A stretch of 29,721 nucleotides of DNA from Syncephalastrum monosporum B8922 (lineage: Eukaryota; Mucoromycota; Mucoromycetes; Mucorales; Syncephalastraceae), in the NCBI GenBank assembly GCA_000697355.1, contig JNEN01000874.1:1-29721 (forward strand), given 5' to 3'. Both the position numbers and the translations under genes were made by a program. Below the pieces are notes generated by a model that was given only the letters and a program-made list of their open reading frames with translations, was not told where the DNA came from and ran no database searches. Position 1 is the stretch's first letter; each line of letters starts with the position of its first letter. Positions 25,422-29,721 of this stretch are shown in pieces.

Positions 25422-26115
25422 CTTTTTACTACATATGTACTCTGTACAGTATACATGTACAGAAAAGGCGGTAGAAAACAATACATAGCTAAATGACGCA
25501 AAATGGAGAGGGCGCAGAAAAAGAGAGAATAAAAATAAATCATCGGATGGTGCCATGGGTAACAAATTTGGCAAGCAAAACAACGGTAAGCCATGGCAAT
25601 GAAAAGCCATGTGAGACCCTACCAAATTGTTGCCCTGAGCAAGCCAAAAATATCTTTTTTTAAACACATTGTGCACCCATCCACATCTTTTCGGCCGTCA
25701 GGAAAACAAAAACAATGGGATTCAACCCATTGCTATGGTATAAGGAAAAATAAAAAAAGACATCCTGGGTGCGGACGTGCTATCCCTGGGATACGACAAA
25801 CTGGTTTTAGATAATTACCATGCATAGATGCCAACGTGCGGGTCAATGATAAAAAAATATGAGGCGCAGAATAAAAACAAGTCAAAGAATCGGAGGGTGC
25901 CGCTGGTGACCCGAGCGCGGGGCAAGAGAGACAAAAGAGGGGGGGGGGGACAAACTTTTTTTTCTTTGCTGAGCACCAAAATAAGGGTCTTACACACTGC
26001 CTTTGAAATATAAAAAAAATATGCATATAAAGAAACAAAGCATCTTCCTCCTGTTCTTGCTTTTTTTTTTCTTCATTATCTTTTATCCTCGCATTCTCTT
26101 CTTCCATCTTTACCC

Positions 26116-26448
26116 ATGAAGTCTATCTGTTGCCTCGTGGTGGCTCTTGCCTGCGTGTCTGCCGTACCTATCCCGCGTGATCAAGTCTGGGAAGACGAGG
26201 GCGGTAACATTATTGCTATCGCGACGTCTGACCCGCCCAGCAACAGCCGTGTCGAATCCAATCAATGGGTCGTCTCACCTCCTTCCGGTCATGGTTTCTC
26301 ACACTATAGTGACGATGACAACGCCGACGACGATGACAGCGACGACGACGACATCGACAGCGACAGCGACAGCGACGCCCTGCTGGACCCTGTGTCTTTC
26401 TTGTCAAGCGACAAACTTCAAGCTCTCCGCGACTTTGTCTGGTCTTGA
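26116..26448 (+). CDS. Small secreted Asp/Ser-rich acidic protein
   Basis: A single exon of 110 residues. Residues 1-16 are a clear signal peptide (MKSICCLVVALACVSA) with cleavage likely before VPIPR. A stretch at about 65-90 is nearly all Asp and Ser, encoded by GAC, GAT and AGC triplets. The C-terminus (SSDKLQALRDFVWS) looks like a short amphipathic helix. The start is preceded by a long CT-rich leader like those of other expressed genes here. There are no cysteines after the signal peptide, so it is not a typical disulfide-rich effector. Acidic Asp/Ser tracts bind metal ions or basic surfaces in other secreted proteins; any such role here is inference. The family is not recognised. Confidence 0.72.
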   Translation: MKSICCLVVALACVSAVPIPRDQVWEDEGGNIIAIATSDPPSNSRVESNQWVVSPPSGHGFSHYSDDDNADDDDSDDDDIDSDSDSDALLDPVSFLSSDKLQALRDFVWS

Positions 26449-26825
26449 ACGTCCTTTTTTTTTTTTCGTTTTTTTGACCGCTCTCCTTTGGACACTTGTA
26501 TCATATCATGACTCGCTCAATTCCTCTCTTCCTGATACCATTCTTTTTCTTCCTGCATCTGGCATGCTGCCTCACCCCTTGCACATACGTACATACATTC
26601 ACTTACACAATTCAACTAATTACTCGCATTGAAGTCTATAAACACCCATTTTATTGGTCGCCTTTTTTTTTCTTTTCTTTTCTTTTATACAGTTCATCTT
26701 TTTTGCAGAATGAGCGGGAAGTATTGACAGATACACACAGAGAGAAAGAGAGGGGAGGAAGAGAGAAAAGGGAGGGAGGGGTCACACGGTTGCGGTAAAA
26801 ATTAAACCCCCAGAAAAGGGGAGTT
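26449..26825. other. Convergent 3' intergenic region
   Basis: This 377-base gap lies between the stop of the secreted-protein gene and the stop of the TOM20 gene, so it holds two 3' ends. T runs at 26455-26466 and 26665-26688 and a GA-rich stretch at 26740-26780 are the only features. No gene is supported. Confidence 0.5.
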
Positions 26826-28570
26826 CTACTGTTGAGCCGCTTTGGGGACGGGCAGGGTGTAGACCGCCTTGAGTTCATCGCCCTCTTTGACGTCCTTGAT
26901 CATGTACACGGAAACATCGTGGTTCTCTTTGTCAAACACCACGCGCACGTTGGCCTCTTCTTCCGAGTCGGCCTGGCCAAGGTATGTCGAGATCTTGTAA
27001 AGGGCGGCACCCACGCTCTGCTTGTCGGTCGGCGTCTTGCGAACATGCTCAGACGACTCCTGCATGAAAATTTTTTTTGTTCGTCAGTTTTGACGCAGGA
27101 ACTCAACTCCTTCCCTTTTTTCTTTACCTCCAATTCCAGCTCGGTCGACTCGGTATTGACGGCATAAGCATTGTAGAGCAGCTTGCCCTTAAGCATCAAG
27201 TAGATCTCGTTGGTCAGAAACTCAGAGATGCCCTGGACCTTCTCACCCAGGAGCTCCTTGAGTGTCTGAATTTCTTGAGTGGTCGCTTCAGTGGCGGCAG
27301 TATCCAGGTAGCGGAAGCGATCCACGTGGTCCCACGAGTTGTAAGACTTGTCGGACGATACACCAGACTTAGTGCGCTCGACCTCTTCAGCCACCATCGT
27401 GCTCAGGAATTTGGACACCATGTACGGGTACTTCAGGTTCTTGTCCTTGGAGAACTGAAGGAAGGCGAGCTCCTTGTTGCCCTCCTCGTCCGCGCCGGCC
27501 TTGCTCTTGGAGCACAAGTATTTGTGGTAGGCATCACTGGCAGCGGACTCGCATTCAGCGCTGCAAAACACGACCTCGCTGCAGTTTGCACATGCCACCT
27601 TGTTTTCCTCCGTTACCTTGCGCAGGCAGTGGTTGCAGTACGAGCCCTTTATTGGACAGTTAGGCTTTTCTCTTTGTCTTTCATCTTGCCCTAGTCTTAC
27701 CTCGAGCGCAGGATGCAGAGCAGATACAAGAGGACCCTCCGTGTATACGTGCTGGCCTTCGGTGAGAGCCACGTCGGCCACTAGACCGCGGCGCACAATG
27801 GGCTTGCCCTCGTCTGTCGTGCCAGCAGGCAGCTCGCCCAGCTTCACCTTGGTCTCCTTGGGAGGGAACTGCTCGTAGAAACCTTGCTGACGCTTGTGTT
27901 GCTATAGAAAAAGATATCCACATGTCAGGGTCGAAACAAGTGATGTAAATCTCGTCGTAAGCTTCTACCTCGAGGGCCATGATGTTCACCACCATCTGGA
28001 AGACATATTCGGGAATCGTCTTTTGATAGACCATAATGAGCTCCATGGGCGCAGGATAGACCTTCATGGCTCTATAGAAGGGTAGCACGGCCTCATCATA
28101 GAACTGCTCGCCTGTCAAAAGGTGTAGGGAAGAATATGCATGAGCCGTTTAAGCTAAACCATCCAATTCTCTTCCAGTCTTACCCTTGCCACAGAGGGCT
28201 TCACCAGCCGCGACCTGGGTCATGAAGTACTCTTCCTTCTTCTCAGGCGTCTCGGGGAACGTGTCTTTGCTGACCTTGTCGAGAACAGTCTCGATCAACT
28301 GTACTTTGGCCGCCTTCTCCGTCTCCTCCGCACTCTTCGCCGCCTTGGTCATCTTCTTTCGCTCACGTTCTTCTACATGTGAGCACGTCGCTTTCTACTA
28401 AAGCTGAATCAGCACTTACTGAGCTGCTTTCTGAAGGTGGGATCCGATCGTCTCTTTTGGTCAAAGTAGACAACATAACCCAGACCCGCGGCGGCGACCA
28501 CGCCAGCAGTGAGGAGCGCGAGCGTTTGAGGCTTCATGCCGAGAATTGCTTGCTGATTGTCGCCAGGCAT
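26826..28570 (-). CDS. TOM20: TOM20 mitochondrial import receptor fused to MYND zinc finger and degenerate SET-like domain
   Basis: Six exons: 28420-28570, 28184-28372, 27969-28111, 27701-27901, 27128-27646, 26826-27059; 478 residues in phase. Residues 14-36 are the N-terminal outer-membrane anchor, followed by the basic FDQKRRSDPTFRK segment typical of TOM20. The receptor domain continues to about 160 (GEQFYDEAVLPFYRAMKVYP), where it binds mitochondrial presequences. From 170 on the protein has a SET-type N-lobe (VRRGLVADVALTEGQHVYTE). A MYND finger follows with C232, C235, C247, C250, C256, C260, H269 and C273 all present. The C-terminal SET part ends KDVKEGDELKAVYTLP. The Asn-His-Ser-Cys cofactor motif expected before it is absent (it reads ADSEEEANVRV), so methyltransferase activity is unlikely. 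Ordinary TOM20 is about 150-200 residues. The join lies inside exon 4, with no stop between the parts. Confidence 0.94.
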
Positions 28571-29721
28571 GGTGTCAGTGGAATAAAAAGAGAGAGAAAC
28601 TGAAAGCGAAAGGCCTTTACGTACCAAAAAACACGCTAGTTTCGCTTTACAGTGACTTGCTCTTTCAAAATGCGCAGATTGCCTTTTACAGAACAGAAAT
28701 GGCTACAGTACTCTGCGTACCACTGTATCTTGCCAGGAAAAAATTTGGCTTCCTGCTATCAAACCAAAATTGCCTGACCCTGGCGCACGCAGACAATACT
28801 GTATGTGTCCAACAACCTTCACAGAGCACCCTTGCCTCAACTGTTATGTCTAAAGATAGTCCGTCGGTCGCATCAGGCCTCACACCCCATTCTGCGTGAT
28901 CCGACCCATCCAACACAATTGAGCACGTCGTATAGACGCGGGAGCGGCGACCTCTTGGTGGGCTGGGCTCACCCACCTCAGCACTGTTGCAAGCGAAACG
29001 CGAGAGACTACCAGCCGTAAGACGATATAAGAAGATGAAGAGGTGATCAAGCATGGCTATAGTATATGAAGCGTATGCTTCATCTCCTAAACATGTATGT
29101 GACCCTTCTCATACAGTATTAATATCCACCATTATAGTTATCCTAATGCAGGAACTTTGTAAAAACTATGCAGATATATACTGCACAGTTGGATGAGCAT
29201 GAAATAAGATGCTTATCTGGATGTTTTTTTTTTTGTATTCTACATTGTTTGCTGTTAAGGAATAAGTCAGTTTCGGGCGGTACAGTGTACAGTACAGTAC
29301 TGTACTGTATACTGTATTGTACAGGGGTACCTATTTGTTTCGACATTTGTCCTAGCACTTGTCAGAGCGTGGAGCGAAACTTCGAAATGACTTGTGTGTG
29401 TGCTGCGAGCTGCTGGTTAGTGTTCAAGAGAGCAAGTGGGAAAATAGACATACTTCTAGGATCGGTTCCACCACACAGACGACCCTTATATCTCAATGAG
29501 TGTTTTCCTGTCAGTTTTCAACTATCGGTATACGGGTCGGCAAAGGTCCGTCCTAGTGGCGTTCGATCCTCGCAGTCCTTCCGCTACCTTTAGACAACCC
29601 AGACTCCGTTTCTGCGCAGGATAATAGCTCCTCATGCTTTTTGATCACTCTCGCTTGACAAAAGCAGGTAAGCTTAATGACCGCTTCCAGAAAGTGCTCA
29701 GAAGTGAAACTATAGCGTAGG
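28571..29721. other. Right-end region, no gene seen
   Basis: About 1.15 kb upstream of TOM20 to the window end. Just upstream of the TOM20 start the minus strand is CT-rich, as expected for its leader (28571-28610). A 122-codon minus-strand frame at 28686-29054 has no recognisable features and is judged random. A palindrome is at 29281-29316. A gene reaching in from beyond the right edge cannot be excluded. Confidence 0.4.
29281..29316. repeat. Near-perfect 36-bp palindrome
   Basis: Bases 29288-29309 form a perfect 22-base inverted repeat with no spacer, built from TACAG and CTGTA units. Allowing one mismatched pair (29287 with 29310), it extends to 29281-29316. It can form a cruciform or hairpin. 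It is intergenic. Confidence 0.85.

Larger units (their letters stand above)
23470..26115. other. Gene-poor region, about 2.6 kb
   Basis: Between the membrane-protein gene and the secreted-protein gene only weak candidates are seen: coding-like remnants at 23858-24242 and a short ORF at 25155-25421, both listed separately. The rest is AT-rich with many stops in all frames. An 11-base G run is at 25939-25949, and the last 80 bases are the CT-rich leader of the gene at 26116. No transposase, reverse transcriptase or clear terminal repeats were found. Confidence 0.4.

Noticed and set aside
25473..25676. Upstream extension of the small minus-strand ORF
   Set aside because: The translation is dominated by Phe, Leu and His from AT-rich DNA and looks like chance.
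28686..29054. 122-codon minus-strand ORF upstream of TOM20
   Set aside because: Composition is not protein-like, with no motif, and it overlaps the CT-poor intergenic region without a leader or splice signals.
29540..29580. GTTCGATCC word resembling a tRNA B box
   Set aside because: The flanking bases do not form a T-arm stem and no A box or acceptor stem is found at the right distance on either strand.

Overview
The window is nuclear DNA of a filamentous fungus, most likely an early-diverging one (Mucoromycota, probably Mucorales). This is inferred from short GT-AG introns (about 45-110 nt, many ending TAG), intron-dense genes with CT-rich leaders, moderate GC, a short animal-sized phosphofructokinase, and the mix of fungal-type genes (DEP-DEP-RGS regulator, Srk1/Rck-type kinase). 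I rebuilt twelve multi-exon genes by hand. All 54 inferred introns close in phase and each gene ends in a stop codon; 53 are GT-AG and one is GC-AG.

Layout, left to right. 147-2165 (+): RGS regulator of heterotrimeric G proteins. 2313-6807 (-): 13-exon protein with armadillo-like repeats, an acidic tract and SPRY domain(s). 6946-7200 (-): candidate small membrane protein. 8082-10592 (+): 6-phosphofructokinase. 10764-12976 (-): SPO11, the meiotic double-strand-break transesterase, in 13 exons including a 15-nt microexon. 13314-14415 (-): ING-family PHD-finger protein. 14416-16347: gene-poor. 16348-18214 (-): Srk1/Rck-like CaMK-group kinase. 18604-19356 (-): HINT3-like HIT protein. 19655-20057 (-): ZNF706-like zinc-finger protein with the GC-AG intron. 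20456-20949 (+): TXNDC17/TRP14-like thioredoxin fold. 21247-22498 (+): membrane-anchored short-chain dehydrogenase. 22716-23469 (-): multi-pass membrane protein. 23470-26115: gene-poor, with one possible decayed gene and one weak small ORF. 26116-26448 (+): small secreted Asp/Ser-rich acidic protein. 26826-28570 (-): TOM20 import receptor continuous with a MYND zinc finger and a degenerate SET-like domain. 28571-29721: no gene seen.

There is no operon logic: the genes are unrelated housekeeping, signalling and chromatin genes in ordinary fungal spacing. Neighbour relations worth noting are two tight convergent pairs (RGS with ARM/SPRY, PFK with SPO11), one divergent pair sharing about 400 bp (ZNF706-like and TRP14-like), and repeated CT-rich leaders. 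No mobile element, CRISPR array, tRNA or rRNA could be supported. The most unusual items are the TOM20-MYND/SET fusion, the SPO11 microexon, the ARM-SPRY protein without a RING finger, the acidic secreted peptide and the coding-like remnants near 23.6-24.2 kb.
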